Of a DNA stretch of 64,000 nucleotides, positions 39,971 to 50,459 are shown piece after piece. The position numbers were made by a program, and so were the translations under genes. The stretch is from Poseidonocella sp. HB161398 (GTDB taxonomy: Bacteria; Pseudomonadota; Alphaproteobacteria; Rhodobacterales; Rhodobacteraceae): contig NZ_VATA01000013.1 of the NCBI RefSeq assembly GCF_005870025.1, forward strand, positions 83,575-147,574, read 5' to 3'. Every line of letters begins with the position of its first letter. Position 1 is the stretch's first letter. The notes beneath the pieces are model-generated. The model was not told where the DNA came from, did no database searches, and was given only the letters and a program-made list of their open reading frames with translations.

Positions 39971-39986
39971 TGTGCCATTTGACACA
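39971..39986. promoter_or_regulatory. Crp-like operator candidate
   Basis: TGTGCCATTTGACACA fits the palindrome TGTGNCANNTGNCACA, with 4-bp ends TGTG/CACA spaced by eight bases as in Crp-type sites. It lies about 72-87 bp upstream of the coiled-coil gene start, a normal activator position. The Crp-family gene at 36839-37516 is an obvious candidate binder. Confidence 0.5.
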
Positions 39987-40143
39987 GTCCGCGGACCAGC
40001 CTGCGGCCGGTGCGGAAAAAGCCGGATCATGTGCGGGGGGACGCGCCGGGAAAGCCGCGGCGCAGAGCGGCACGCCCGGACGCTGGAGAGTCCGGGGCCG
40101 CGGAAAGGGCGGGCGCGGCTGCCTCCGCGCCCGCTATGCGATC

Positions 40144-40458
40144 TCAGATCGCGAAGTCTTCGAGCTCGGCACCGCCTTCAAGCGCCTCGATCAGCCATTT
40201 CGGCTTGCGGCCGCGGCCGGTCCAGGTGTGCTTGGGGTTTTCCGGGTGCTGGAATTTCGGCAGCTGGCCCGTCGGCGATGCCGTGGAGGAAGCCATCTTG
40301 ACCATCTCCTCGAGCGAAACGCCGTGCCGCTTCGCGATCTCCTTCATTTCCGCAAGAGCCGCAACTTTCTGCTCTTTTTCCAATTCGACCATACGCTTGT
40401 CGATCTGGACTTTGAGCTCTTCGAGCTCGTCGCGGTTCAGCGTGGAGATATCAACCAT
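40144..40458 (-). CDS. H-NS family nucleoid protein, HvrA-like
   Basis: Protein of 104 residues. The N-terminal half is a coiled coil for oligomerisation (DELEELKVQIDKRMVELEKE, 8-27). The C-terminal DNA-binding domain has the H-NS core TWTGRGRKPKWLIEAL and ends GAELEDFAI, as in HvrA/Spb of Rhodobacter. It should bind AT-rich, curved DNA; the flanking region upstream is the most AT-rich of the window. ATG 40458 removes a non-conserved 27-codon extension. HvrA sits beside regA in R. capsulatus, but here the gene is 35 kb away. Confidence 0.92.
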   Translation of the reverse strand: MVDISTLNRDELEELKVQIDKRMVELEKEQKVAALAEMKEIAKRHGVSLEEMVKMASSTASPTGQLPKFQHPENPKHTWTGRGRKPKWLIEALEGGAELEDFAI

Positions 40459-40964
40459 TTCGCAGTCTGCCCTGTTCTTGGATAATTCAGAGAAATCTCC
40501 CGTGGATGGCCAGGAGGCCAGCCAGGAATATTGATGCAATTTCCGTGCTAGAAAGAAACACGAAGAAGCGCAAGGACATTTAAATCCACTCGGCGAAAAA
40601 CGGCAACAGTTGTTTCAAAATACCTGGGTTTTTACGAATATCTCTGCAAAACGTGAGCAATGCTGCAACTGCAAAACAGCTTTGGGAAACACAACCGAAA
40701 GGGTGCAGCTCGCGCCAATCGCGCACGCTCCGGCCGAACCCCTAACCGGAGGTAAAATTCTCGCGGGAACGGGAGCTTGCCTGCCGCTGGGCAGTCCGGG
40801 GAACGGCCCCTGCAGCTTCCTGCAGAAGGCGGCATTTCCATACCTTGCGCTGCCCGGTGCACAGAAAGGCGAAACTGATCGCGGAACAATTCCGCCGCCG
40901 CCATGTTGACTGGCCGTGACGCGGTTGATGCCGCGAAAGCCGAGACCAGAATTGGAGACCAGAA
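40459..40964. promoter_or_regulatory. AT-rich spacer between H-NS-like gene and repeat protein
   Basis: This 506-bp spacer is clearly lower in GC than its surroundings, most of all at 40540-40720 (runs such as TTTAAA and GGGTTTTTACG). It must hold the divergent promoters of both genes. TTGTTT near 40612 with TACGAA 17 bp on is a possible promoter pair. No RNA gene is recognised. An open frame at 40610-40909 is rejected as coding. Confidence 0.45.
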
Positions 40965-41654
40965 ATGAAAAAGCTGCTGCTTGCCACGACCGTCATCATG
41001 TCCATGTCCGGCGCTGCCTTCGCCCAAACGGCCTCGAGCATGGACCGGAGCCAGCTTGAAACCATCGCCGAAGATGCTTTCACCGAGAATCAGATTTCCT
41101 ACGATGTCGACATGCTGTCGGAAGATCAGCTTGCCCAGATCCGCGATGCTGTCGAGGAAAAGGACGGCGGCGACCTGCGCAGCGAGCTCTATGTCATCAT
41201 CGGTCCGGAATATGAACCGAATTACGATCCGGCCGTCGACAATGCTCTGGCGGGCACTGGCGAACCGTCCCAGCTGCAGGCCCTTGCCGAAGATACGCTG
41301 CGCCAGTCGGGAATTGCATATGACGTCACCAAGCTTGACGCCAGCCAGCTCGCGGCAATCAAGAATGTCGCCGAAGAAGGCGCCGCCGGGAACGCCGACA
41401 GCGAACTGTGGTCGATCATCGGCTTTGAAAACCGGCCCGACATTCCCGACCCGATCGGCGATTCCGTGACCCTGACCCAAGCGGAGCGCGGCCAGCTGGA
41501 AATCCTGGCCTATGACATGCTTTCCGCGAATGGCGTGCCCTATGACGTCGACAAGATCTCGAATTCGCAGCTCGTCGAGATCAAGACCCTGTCCGAGGAG
41601 GACAGCGCCTCGGCGGACGTCAAGCTGAAGTCGATCCTCGGCGTCGAAAGCTGA
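40965..41654 (+). CDS. Exported protein with three 52-residue repeats
   Basis: Protein of 229 residues of unknown function. A classical signal peptide (1-20, SGAAFA) precedes three homologous modules at 29-80, 102-153 and 176-226, spaced 73-74 residues. Each reads xQLxxLAxDxLxxxGIxYDV followed by SQLxxIK and ends in SEL..IIG. The protein is acidic and has no cysteines in the mature part. Codon choice is visibly more AT-rich than in neighbours. GGAG lies about 9 bp before the ATG. A terminator follows. Periplasmic or surface location is inferred from the signal only. Confidence 0.8.
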   Translation: MKKLLLATTVIMSMSGAAFAQTASSMDRSQLETIAEDAFTENQISYDVDMLSEDQLAQIRDAVEEKDGGDLRSELYVIIGPEYEPNYDPAVDNALAGTGEPSQLQALAEDTLRQSGIAYDVTKLDASQLAAIKNVAEEGAAGNADSELWSIIGFENRPDIPDPIGDSVTLTQAERGQLEILAYDMLSANGVPYDVDKISNSQLVEIKTLSEEDSASADVKLKSILGVES

Positions 41655-41695
41655 TCCGACAGGGAGAAGCGCGGAGGGCCCCGCCTCCGCCGCAG

Positions 41696-41719
41696 AGGGC
41701 CGGACCTTGTTCCGGCCCT
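41696..41719. terminator. Bidirectional hairpin terminator
   Basis: AGGGCCGGA (41696-41704) pairs perfectly with TCCGGCCCT (41711-41719) around a 6-nt loop, followed by TT. It sits between the repeat protein gene and the convergent glycosyltransferase gene. Confidence 0.75.
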
Positions 41720-41739
41720 TTCGCATGGGCGCTGCCGCC

Positions 41740-42942
41740 TCAGGAGGCCATGTCGGTCGCGAGTTCCGCCAGCTCCTGCGCCCGGGCGGGCCAGATCCAG
41801 CGCCGGTCATAGGCGGCCAGCACCCGGCGGCGCGCCATCTCGCCCTTGCGCCGCGCCATGTCCGGATCGTCGAGCAGCCGCGCCACCGCCGCGGCCACGG
41901 CTGCGGCATCGCGCAGGGGCACGATCTCGGCCATGCTGCCATCGGTCACGACCTCGCGCACCGGCGCCGTGTCGGAGACCACCATCGGACAGCCCGCCGC
42001 CATCGATTCGATCATCGACCAGCTGAGCACGAAAGGCACAGTCAGGTAGACATGCGCCTGCGACGCCTGCAGCAGCTCGCGGTATCGGCTATAGGGCAGG
42101 AGCCCGACGAAATGCACGCGGTCCAGATCGAGATCGAGCTCCTCGAGCATCCGCGCCTTCCAGCTTTCGCCCTCGGGCAGCTTCTCGCCATAGGCGACGC
42201 GGTCCTGTCCGGCGATCACTGCATGCATCTTCGGCCGCGTCTTCTGCAGCGCCGCCACCGCGCGCATGAATTCCGGAAAGCCGCGATGCGGCTCCATCCC
42301 GCGGGTGGCATAGGTGACCAGCTCGGCATCCTCGGGCACGCCCTCGATCCAGGCCTTCGCCGGCGCGAAGATCTCGCAGTCGACGCCGTCATGGCGGACC
42401 GTCATCCGGTCGCGATAGGCCTGCGGGAACTGCCCCGCCTGGAACGCGGTCGGGCACCAGATCCGGTCGGCCTGGTCGAAATCGAGCAGCATCGGCAGAT
42501 TGCGCGCGATGGTATAGGCGCGGCCGTCCTCGGCGCCCTGGGCGGGCGCCCCGCCCTCCAGATCCCGCGGCGGCCAGCGGTAGTACCATTCCGCATAGCT
42601 GACGAATTTCGCCTCCGGCCAGACCGCCTTGGCGAAGCTGCCCGAGCCCCAGCCGGAATGCGCCACCACCACGTCGGGCGCGGGGATTTTCGCCCGCGTC
42701 CGCATCGCCGAATTGGCAAAGCCCTGCGCGTTCAGCACCGCCGATTCCAGCCCGCGCAGATAGCGGTGGGTCTCGGCGCCCGGCTCGCGATGGGCCGCCA
42801 TCTTCACCATGCGGCAGCCTTCCGGCGGCTTGGCGGCCTCGGCCGCCGTGAAAAAGGTCACGTCCCAGCCGCAGCGCGCCAGATAGGCGCCGAAATGGCC
42901 GAACTGGGCGGGGAAATTCTGATGCGAGAAAATGATCTTCAT
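41740..42942 (-). CDS. Family 4-type (GT-B) glycosyltransferase
   Basis: Retaining GT-B glycosyltransferase of 400 residues. The N-terminal domain starts MKIIFSHQNFPAQFGHFGAYLA, a hallmark of a known GT4 subgroup, and the C-terminal half has RGMEPHRGFPEFMRAVAAL and SWSMIESMAAGCPMVVSDTAPVRE for nucleotide-sugar binding. Acceptor and sugar are unknown; envelope or exopolysaccharide assembly is likely. It stands alone between a terminator and a GntR gene. Confidence 0.9.
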   Translation of the reverse strand: MKIIFSHQNFPAQFGHFGAYLARCGWDVTFFTAAEAAKPPEGCRMVKMAAHREPGAETHRYLRGLESAVLNAQGFANSAMRTRAKIPAPDVVVAHSGWGSGSFAKAVWPEAKFVSYAEWYYRWPPRDLEGGAPAQGAEDGRAYTIARNLPMLLDFDQADRIWCPTAFQAGQFPQAYRDRMTVRHDGVDCEIFAPAKAWIEGVPEDAELVTYATRGMEPHRGFPEFMRAVAALQKTRPKMHAVIAGQDRVAYGEKLPEGESWKARMLEELDLDLDRVHFVGLLPYSRYRELLQASQAHVYLTVPFVLSWSMIESMAAGCPMVVSDTAPVREVVTDGSMAEIVPLRDAAAVAAAVARLLDDPDMARRKGEMARRRVLAAYDRRWIWPARAQELAELATDMAS

Positions 42943-43000
42943 GAGAATGGTCCTGCCATGGCCGCGCCGCCGCCGCCCGCCCCGCTCCGCGGCGGGCGGC

Positions 43001-43645
43001 TCAAACGGCTGCCTTCTCCGAATCTAGCCGAAGCCGCGTCTCGAAGGCTTTCGAGATATGCTCCTTCAGCGCCTCGTAGGCGCCGTCCCCGTCCTGCGCC
43101 TCGAGGCAGGCGACGATGCGGTCATGCTCGGCCAGCGCCCGGTCGCCGCGCCCCTCGGCCGCCAGCGAGGTCGAGGCCAAGAGCGCCATCGAGCGGTGCA
43201 CGAGGTCGAGCTGCTGCACCAGGTAGCGGTTGTGCGAGGCCAAGTGGATCTGCTTGTGGAACCGCCGGTTGGCACGGGCCAGCGCCTGCGGATCGTCCAC
43301 CAGCGCGCGGTCCTCCTCCACCATCTCGCGCAGGACGCGGATCTCCTCGGGCGTCGCATGCTGCGCAGCGAGCCGCGCCGCCAGCCCTTCGAGCTCGGTG
43401 CGCACGACATAGAGCTCGGCCATCTGGTTGTGGTCGAGCGAGGCGACGATCAGGCTGCGCCCGTCGCGGCTGAGAAGCGACTGGGTCTCCAGCCGCTGGA
43501 GCGCCTCGCGGATCGGGGTCCGCGACACGCCGAAACGCTCCGCAAGCTCGCTTTCGACAAGCCGGTCCCCGGGGCTGTACACCCCGGCATCGATCGCCTC
43601 GAGGATGAGCGAATAAGCGTCCTTGTTCGTTTGCTGTGCACACAT
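43001..43645 (-). CDS. GntR-family regulator with FCD domain
   Basis: FadR-type regulator of 214 residues. The winged helix at the N-terminus reads PGDRLVESELAERFGVSRTP. The C-terminal FCD ligand domain has the metal-site pattern with RRFHKQIHLASHNRYL and LAEHDRIV and a third histidine in LKEHISKA. Such proteins sense organic acids. ATG 43645 lacks a strong ribosome site, but upstream extension is not conserved in type. No obvious target operon adjoins it. Confidence 0.9.
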   Translation of the reverse strand: MCAQQTNKDAYSLILEAIDAGVYSPGDRLVESELAERFGVSRTPIREALQRLETQSLLSRDGRSLIVASLDHNQMAELYVVRTELEGLAARLAAQHATPEEIRVLREMVEEDRALVDDPQALARANRRFHKQIHLASHNRYLVQQLDLVHRSMALLASTSLAAEGRGDRALAEHDRIVACLEAQDGDGAYEALKEHISKAFETRLRLDSEKAAV

Positions 43646-43808
43646 GCGACGGAGCCTGCCCCGGCATGCAGCGGGATGCAAGCTGCTAAAAAACCGGAAA
43701 CCCTGACGCAAGTTTGTCAGCCACTGCGGCAAGAACGGGGCTGGGCTTGAAGCGCCGCATCTGAGATACATCCTTCCTGATATGAGACACGATCCCGAGG
43801 AAACGCGC

Positions 43809-44060
43809 ATGTCCACCACCGAGGCCGGCCAGGCCGGGAAATCGACCTTCACCAAGATCCTCCACGCCATCCCCTGCATTGGCTGGATGGTCCGCGAGGA
43901 CACCGAGGCAAACGCCACGAATGCCGCGTGGTTCATCGGCGCCTGGGTGGCCTTCTGGGGCTGCTGCATCCTGCTCTTCGGCCTGCCCGGGCTGATCCTG
44001 CCGGCGCTGTTCATGACCTTCGCGATGTTCGCGATCATGATCCTTATCTCGCGCGGGTGA
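43809..44060 (+). CDS. Small two-helix membrane protein
   Basis: Protein of 83 residues with hydrophobic segments at about 37-55 (WFIGAWVAFWGCCILLFGL) and 57-80. The soluble N-terminus reads FTKILHAIPCIGWMVREDTE. No function is known to me; similar small genes stand before ubiH-type genes in Rhodobacterales. GAGGAA precedes ATG 43809 by 6 bp, and an earlier ATG at 43782 lacks one. It is 63 bp from the monooxygenase gene, probably cotranscribed. Confidence 0.75.
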   Translation: MSTTEAGQAGKSTFTKILHAIPCIGWMVREDTEANATNAAWFIGAWVAFWGCCILLFGLPGLILPALFMTFAMFAIMILISRG

Positions 44061-44123
44061 CGAAACGGCCTATGGCCCCTGCCCGCAAAGTCGCTAGATA
44101 GCCGGGCAACCGGAGGGCGCAGC

Positions 44124-45335
44124 ATGGGCATGGCCAGACAGGATTTCGACATCGTCATCGCAGGCGGCGGGCTGGCGGGATTGTCCGCGGCGGCCGCCTT
44201 CGGCGCCCGCGGGCACCGCATTCTGTGCGTCGACCCCGCCCCGCCCGTGACCGAGGGCGCGGCCAAGGGGGCCGACTGGCGCACCACGGCGATCCTGCAG
44301 CCGGGTCAGGCGCTTCTGGAAGAGGCCGGGATCTGGGCACGGCTCGCCCCGCATGCCTCGGCGCTGAAGGTGATGCGGATCGTCGATGCCGGCGGGCGCG
44401 AGATCGCCCCTCGGCTGGCGCGCGATTTCGATTCGGCCGATCTGGGCGAGGCGCCCTTCGCCTGGAACCTGCCCAACTGGCTGATCCGCCGCGAACTGGC
44501 CGCCCGGCTGGGCGAGCTGGCGACGGTGGAATTCCGTCCCGGCACCGGCCTGGCCGATCTGGTCCCGCGCGAGGCCGAGGTGCTGGCGCGCCTCGACGAC
44601 GGCACCGCGGTGCGGGCGCGCATGGCCATCGGCGCCGATGGCCGCAATAGCCGGGTGCGCGAGGCGCTGGGGCTCGGCGCGCGGCGCATCCGCTACGACC
44701 AGAAGGCGCTGGCCTTCGCCGTCCGCCACACCGTGCCGCATGACAACGTTTCGACCGAGATCCACCGCTCCGGCGGCCCCTTCACCCTGGTTCCGCTGCC
44801 CGACCGCGATGGCGCGCCCTGTTCGGCCGTCGTCTGGATGGAGCGCAATGCCGAGGCCGAGCCGCTGGCCGCGCTGGAGCCGGAGGCGTTCAATGCCGCC
44901 GCGACCGAGCGCAGCTGCGGGCTTTTCGGCCCGCTGGAGCTGACAACCGAGCGCAGCCTCTGGCCGATGCTGGCAATGGTCGCCGACCGGTTCTGCGGCC
45001 AGCGCACGGCGCTGATGGCGGAGGCCGCGCATGTCGTGCCGCCGATCGGCGCGCAGGGGCTGAACATGAGTCTCGCCGACCTGGGCCTGCTGCTGGAGCT
45101 CTTCGGCTCGGATGCCGAGACGCTGGGCGATCCTGCGCTCCTGGCGCGCTACGACCGCGCGCGGCGGCCGGAAGTGGCGGCACGGGTCTTCGGCGTCGAC
45201 CTGCTGAACCGCATGTCGATGATGGAGCCGCAGCCGCTGCGCGACTTGCGCAAGACCGGGCTGGGGCTGATCTACGGCATCTCGCCAGTGCGTCGGATCA
45301 TGATGAAGGCGGGTCTGGGCGCGCGCGGCCATTAG
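44124..45335 (+). CDS. UbiH/UbiF-family FAD monooxygenase
   Basis: Flavoprotein hydroxylase of 403 residues of the ubiquinone synthesis type. FAD motif VIAGGGLAGLSAAAAFGARG is at the N-terminus, the DG motif is IGADGRNSRVREALG, and the GD-like motif is MAEAAHVVPPIGAQGLNMSLAD. Which ring position it hydroxylates (UbiH, UbiF or the alphaproteobacterial UbiL) cannot be told from sequence alone. GGAGGG lies 6 bp before the ATG. Confidence 0.9.
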   Translation: MGMARQDFDIVIAGGGLAGLSAAAAFGARGHRILCVDPAPPVTEGAAKGADWRTTAILQPGQALLEEAGIWARLAPHASALKVMRIVDAGGREIAPRLARDFDSADLGEAPFAWNLPNWLIRRELAARLGELATVEFRPGTGLADLVPREAEVLARLDDGTAVRARMAIGADGRNSRVREALGLGARRIRYDQKALAFAVRHTVPHDNVSTEIHRSGGPFTLVPLPDRDGAPCSAVVWMERNAEAEPLAALEPEAFNAAATERSCGLFGPLELTTERSLWPMLAMVADRFCGQRTALMAEAAHVVPPIGAQGLNMSLADLGLLLELFGSDAETLGDPALLARYDRARRPEVAARVFGVDLLNRMSMMEPQPLRDLRKTGLGLIYGISPVRRIMMKAGLGARGH

Positions 45336-45359
45336 GCTGGGCGCGAGGGGAGAGGGCCG

Positions 45360-45385
45360 CGGGAGAGGGCCCTCCCTCTCCCGCA
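45360..45385. terminator. G-rich hairpin between ubiH-like and lrp genes
   Basis: A perfect 11-bp stem GCGGGAGAGGG/CCCTCTCCCGC with a CCCT loop lies 25 bp after the monooxygenase stop and 11 bp from the convergent lrp stop. No T tract is present. Confidence 0.6.
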
Positions 45386-45395
45386 CCCTCACCCG

Positions 45396-47466
<2,071 letters not shown>

Positions 47467-47506
47467 GCCGCCCAGATCGGCCGTCCGGGCCCGCGCCCGG
47501 ACATCG

Positions 47507-47534
47507 GGCCCCGCATCCGCTGCGGGGCCTTTTT
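47507..47534 (+). terminator. Intrinsic terminator after ilvC
   Basis: GGCCCCGCA (47507-47515) pairs perfectly with TGCGGGGCC (47521-47529) around a 5-nt loop, then five T. Confidence 0.93.
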
Positions 47535-47769
47535 CATGCCGAGGGTCCCGGGCAGGCCCTGCGCGCCGCGAGGCTACGCAACCTGCCACGCCATGGACCG
47601 AAGAGCCGCCGCAAATGCCGGCTCCGTCCGCTCAGGCGCCGCCGTCCCGGAGCGGGGGCCGCCACGCACGGCAGCTCGATCGGCCGCCATCCGTCGCCTC
47701 GCCGCAATGGGCGGCCTGTCCCCTGCCAGCGTCCGGATGCTGCCCTGCGCCGCGCGACAGGCGCCCGTG
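47535..47769. other. Spacer without a supported gene
   Basis: 235 bp between the ilvC terminator and the stop of the convergent exported-protein gene. No family, repeat or RNA is recognised; open frames here look like random high-GC sequence. Confidence 0.4.
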
Positions 47770-48177
47770 CTACTCCGCGACCAGCGCGAGCCCCATGATG
47801 GCCGTGCCGTCCCGTCCGGCTTCCGCCCCCGCCGCGTTGCGGAAGGAGATCGCGTAGGTCTCGCCCTTGGCCAAGACCACGTCGAAGAGCTCCAGATCCC
47901 CGTACTGCCCGGTCCCGTCATCGGGATAGGCCTGGGGCGCGCCGCCATTCACCGAATAGGACAGATGCGCCACGCTCGACACCGCATCGACGCTGAATAC
48001 CAGATCGAGGACCATGTCCGCGGTCGCGCGGAAGACCAAGTCGGCCGAATCCTCGGCCTTCAGCACGACGCTGTCCGACAGGAACTCGCCCGAGCTGACA
48101 TCATGCGTTTCGGCCAGGATCGGCGCCGGCCCGGGAAGCCCGGCTGCGAACGCCGCCGCAAGGAAGAATGCTTTCAT
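47770..48177 (-). CDS. Small exported beta-rich protein of unknown function
   Basis: Protein of 135 residues with a signal peptide (1-22, ending PILA) and a mature part rich in alternating hydrophobic residues (ATADMVLDLVFSVDAV, LSYSVNGGAPQAYPDDG, ETYAISFRNAAG). It has no cysteine after cleavage. No family is recognised. An in-frame ATG at 48192 (MFGTAMKAFF) is possible; 48177 has GGAAC upstream. The region 48240-48310 upstream is AT-rich. A broken homologue follows at 48460-48879. Confidence 0.7.
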   Translation of the reverse strand: MKAFFLAAAFAAGLPGPAPILAETHDVSSGEFLSDSVVLKAEDSADLVFRATADMVLDLVFSVDAVSSVAHLSYSVNGGAPQAYPDDGTGQYGDLELFDVVLAKGETYAISFRNAAGAEAGRDGTAIMGLALVAE

Positions 48178-48239
48178 CGCTGTTCCAAACATGACGGAGC
48201 GGATCAGGGGAGGCCAGCGGCGCGCGGCGCGCCGTCTGG

Positions 48240-48310
48240 TCAATCGTTAGCCCCTATCTAGAAACCTGTGAAGTAAAACCAAACAATAATTCAGCGAGTT
48301 AAATATCATA
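48240..48310. promoter_or_regulatory. AT-rich promoter region of the exported-protein gene
   Basis: This short stretch (with TTAAATATCATAATTT around 48299-48314) contrasts with the GC-rich flanks. A similar AT block with TTAAATAT lies at about 48955-48985 upstream of the decayed copy. Confidence 0.5.
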
Positions 48311-48459
48311 ATTTCTTGTCCAGAGCAGCGCCCTCCACCGGGAGTCCGCCCCGTCGCCGGCCCCTGCCCCGCGACCACCAGTGAACCGGGCGGCGGCCCT
48401 CTCCGCAATGGCGGAAAACCTGCCGCCCTTGCGGCCCGGCATGGCTGTGCCGAATGGGC

Positions 48460-48879
48460 CGGAGACAACCTGCGATCGCCAGGGAACACCGCCGACAGGC
48501 GCGGCGACGATAGGCGCAGCGACGATATCGCCGGAAGGATTGCGGAAGGAAATCGCGTCTCTCCCCCATGGGGCGAAGAGGTCACGGCAATGGCGCGGGC
48601 CGCCGGCATGACCGCCACGGGAAGGGGGCAAAGCACGACCCCCCGCGAAGATGACCTGGCAGGGCGGCGCCTCGAGGCCGCCGGGACCGGCCGGCGAAGA
48701 CCATTTCCACGGCCTCGTCGAAACGAGAGGCGCCGCCTCCCCAGAGGCCGGACGCTGCGATGCCTCCCGGTCGCCAGACGCCAGACGGCCGAGAGGACGT
48801 GTCGCGTCCGCCGCCATTGCAGAACCGCCAGGCGCAAGCGCTGCGGCCGGGAAACCGCCTTCAGCGCCGTTCCGAACAT
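48460..48879 (-). pseudogene. Decayed duplicate of the 47770-48177 exported-protein gene
   Basis: The start MFGTALKA (ATG at 48879) parallels MFGTAMKA of the neighbour (48192). About 340 bp on, another frame gives AISFRNPSG against AISFRNAAG; the DNA string TTGCGGAAGG(A/G)ATCGCG is nearly the same at 48539 and 47836. Between them the frame shifts at least twice and sequence identity falls. A 210-codon frame from the same ATG (to 48247) is open but reads as Arg-rich nonsense. I take this as a tandem duplication that has lost function. Confidence 0.7.
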
Positions 48880-49090
48880 GACCCTTCCCGAGCCCGGGCA
48901 CTGCCGGAACGGCCACGCCCCTCCGGGGCCTTGGGCCGCCTGACCAGATAAGCCGTTATTTTAAATATATAAATTACGAAGACACGACCTGTCTCACCCA
49001 GTGGATGCCGACACGGCCCAGGGATATGGACAGCCTCCCCGCACGGCCCGGACGCCGCAGCTGCAGCTGCAGCCCGGCCAGAGAGGGAAT
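48880..49090. other. Spacer with AT-rich block
   Basis: 211 bp upstream of the decayed copy. It contains a short AT-rich block (TTATTTTAAATATATAAATT around 48955-48974), likely the relic promoter, and no gene. Confidence 0.4.
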
Positions 49091-49549
49091 TCAGCCCCCG
49101 GCGCGGCGCGCCTGCGCCATCGCGCGGTCGAGCCCGGTGAGAAAGCGCGACCGCTCGGCCTTGCCAAAGGGCCTGCCGCCGCCCTGCCGGAACGGATCGG
49201 CGGCGCGCAGATCGGCCATCAGGTCGCGGGTCGCCAGCCGCCCGCCGATATTCGCCATGCTCAGGATTTCGCCGTCATGCTGGATCACCAGCGCCCCGGC
49301 CTTCAGGCAGCGGTCGGCAAGGACCAGATCCGAGGTCACCACGACATCGCCCGTCCCGCAGCGCGCCGCGATCCACTGGTCGGCGGCATCCGGCCCCTCG
49401 GGCACGATCACCAGCTCGACGAGCGGATGCGCCGGAGGCCGCAGCCCGCCATTGCAGACCAGCTTCATCGGCACGTTCAGCCGCACGGCCACGCGTTCGG
49501 CCTCGGCTTTCACCGGGCAGGCATCGGCATCGACATAGAGCGTGGTCAT
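49091..49549 (-). CDS. YaiI/YqxD family protein (UPF0178)
   Basis: PIN-like-fold protein of 152 residues with the family motifs [34 protein letters not shown] and [17 protein letters not shown] (seen near residue 120). Members are conserved in many bacteria but have no settled function; a nuclease role is suspected from the acidic residues. Length is normal. It stands alone. Confidence 0.92.
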   Translation of the reverse strand: MTTLYVDADACPVKAEAERVAVRLNVPMKLVCNGGLRPPAHPLVELVIVPEGPDAADQWIAARCGTGDVVVTSDLVLADRCLKAGALVIQHDGEILSMANIGGRLATRDLMADLRAADPFRQGGGRPFGKAERSRFLTGLDRAMAQARRAGG

Positions 49550-49625
49550 CTTCGGTCTCCCTCGGTCACGCGCCCTGCCCTATCCGATGAGGCGGCAGAG
49601 GTCGACCTCCCGCGTCGGAGGGGGT

Positions 49626-49650
49626 CAGGGGGAACCACCGGTTCCCCCTG
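49626..49650. terminator. Hairpin downstream of the xylose transporter operon
   Basis: CAGGGGGAACC (49626-49636) pairs perfectly with GGTTCCCCCTG (49640-49650) around ACC, 39 bp after the ATPase gene stop. No T tract is seen. Confidence 0.6.
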
Positions 49651-49688
49651 CCTGGCCGCAGCGCCTCCCCGCGCCGCCGCCTGTGCCG

Positions 49689-50459
49689 TCAGGCCGCTGC
49701 GTGATCGCCCGGATGCTTGCCCAGGATGATCATCCCCAGGAGGTCGTCGTCGCTCACCTTCGCGACATCGACCGTCCCCACCAGCTGGCCGTTCTTCATC
49801 ACGCTCGCCCGGTCGCAGAGCTGCATCACGTCATGGATGTCGTGGCTGATCAGGAAGATGCCGATCCCCTGGCGCTTCAGCTCCTGGATCAGCTCGGCGA
49901 CCATCTGCGTCTCGTGCGGCCCGAGCGCCGCGGTCGGCTCGTCCATGATCAGGATGCGGGCGTTGAAATAGACCGCCCGCGCGATTGCCACCGACTGCCG
50001 CTGCCCGCCCGAAAGCGCCGAGACCGGCTCGGAGAACTTGCGGAAATTCGGGTTCAGCCGCGCCATGATCCTCGCGGTCTCCGCCTCCATCCGCGCATCG
50101 TCCACCAGTCCGGTCGCCGTCACCAGCTCGCGCCCGAGAAACAGGTTGGCCGAGGCGTTCAGATTGTCGGCCAGCGCCAGCGTCTGGTAGATCGTCTCGA
50201 TATTGCAGGCGCGCGCGTCGCGGGGATTGTGGATATGCGCCACCGAACCGTTGATGCGGATCGTCCCGGAATCCGCGCGATACGCGCCCGAGAGGATCTT
50301 GATCAGCGTCGATTTCCCCGCGCCGTTATGGCCCAGAAGCCCGACCACCTCGCCGGGCCAGAGATTGACGCTGACATGGTCGACGGCGTGGACGCCGCCG
50401 AAGCTGATGCAGATATCCTCCATCTCCACCAGCGGAGTGCCTGTGCGGTCGATGCTCAT
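49689..50459 (-). CDS. xylG: Sugar ABC transporter ATPase, xylose type
   Basis: ABC ATPase of 256 residues. Walker A is [17 protein letters not shown], the signature is [15 protein letters not shown], and Walker B is [15 protein letters not shown]. It has a single nucleotide domain, half the size of E. coli XylG or RbsA, like FrcA-type ATPases of alphaproteobacteria, so it should act as a homodimer. The start overlaps the permease stop as TGATG. The xylose assignment rests on the XylF-like binding protein. Confidence 0.9.
   Translation of the reverse strand: MSIDRTGTPLVEMEDICISFGGVHAVDHVSVNLWPGEVVGLLGHNGAGKSTLIKILSGAYRADSGTIRINGSVAHIHNPRDARACNIETIYQTLALADNLNASANLFLGRELVTATGLVDDARMEAETARIMARLNPNFRKFSEPVSALSGGQRQSVAIARAVYFNARILIMDEPTAALGPHETQMVAELIQELKRQGIGIFLISHDIHDVMQLCDRASVMKNGQLVGTVDVAKVSDDDLLGMIILGKHPGDHAAA

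Noticed and set aside
40610..40909. 99-codon frame in the AT-rich spacer before the three-repeat protein
   Set aside because: No ribosome site, no protein-like pattern, and it occupies the region where promoters are expected.
48247..48879. 210-codon frame reading through the decayed duplicate
   Set aside because: Only the first eight residues match the intact neighbour; the remainder is Arg-rich sequence from a shifted frame, so it is treated as a pseudogene.
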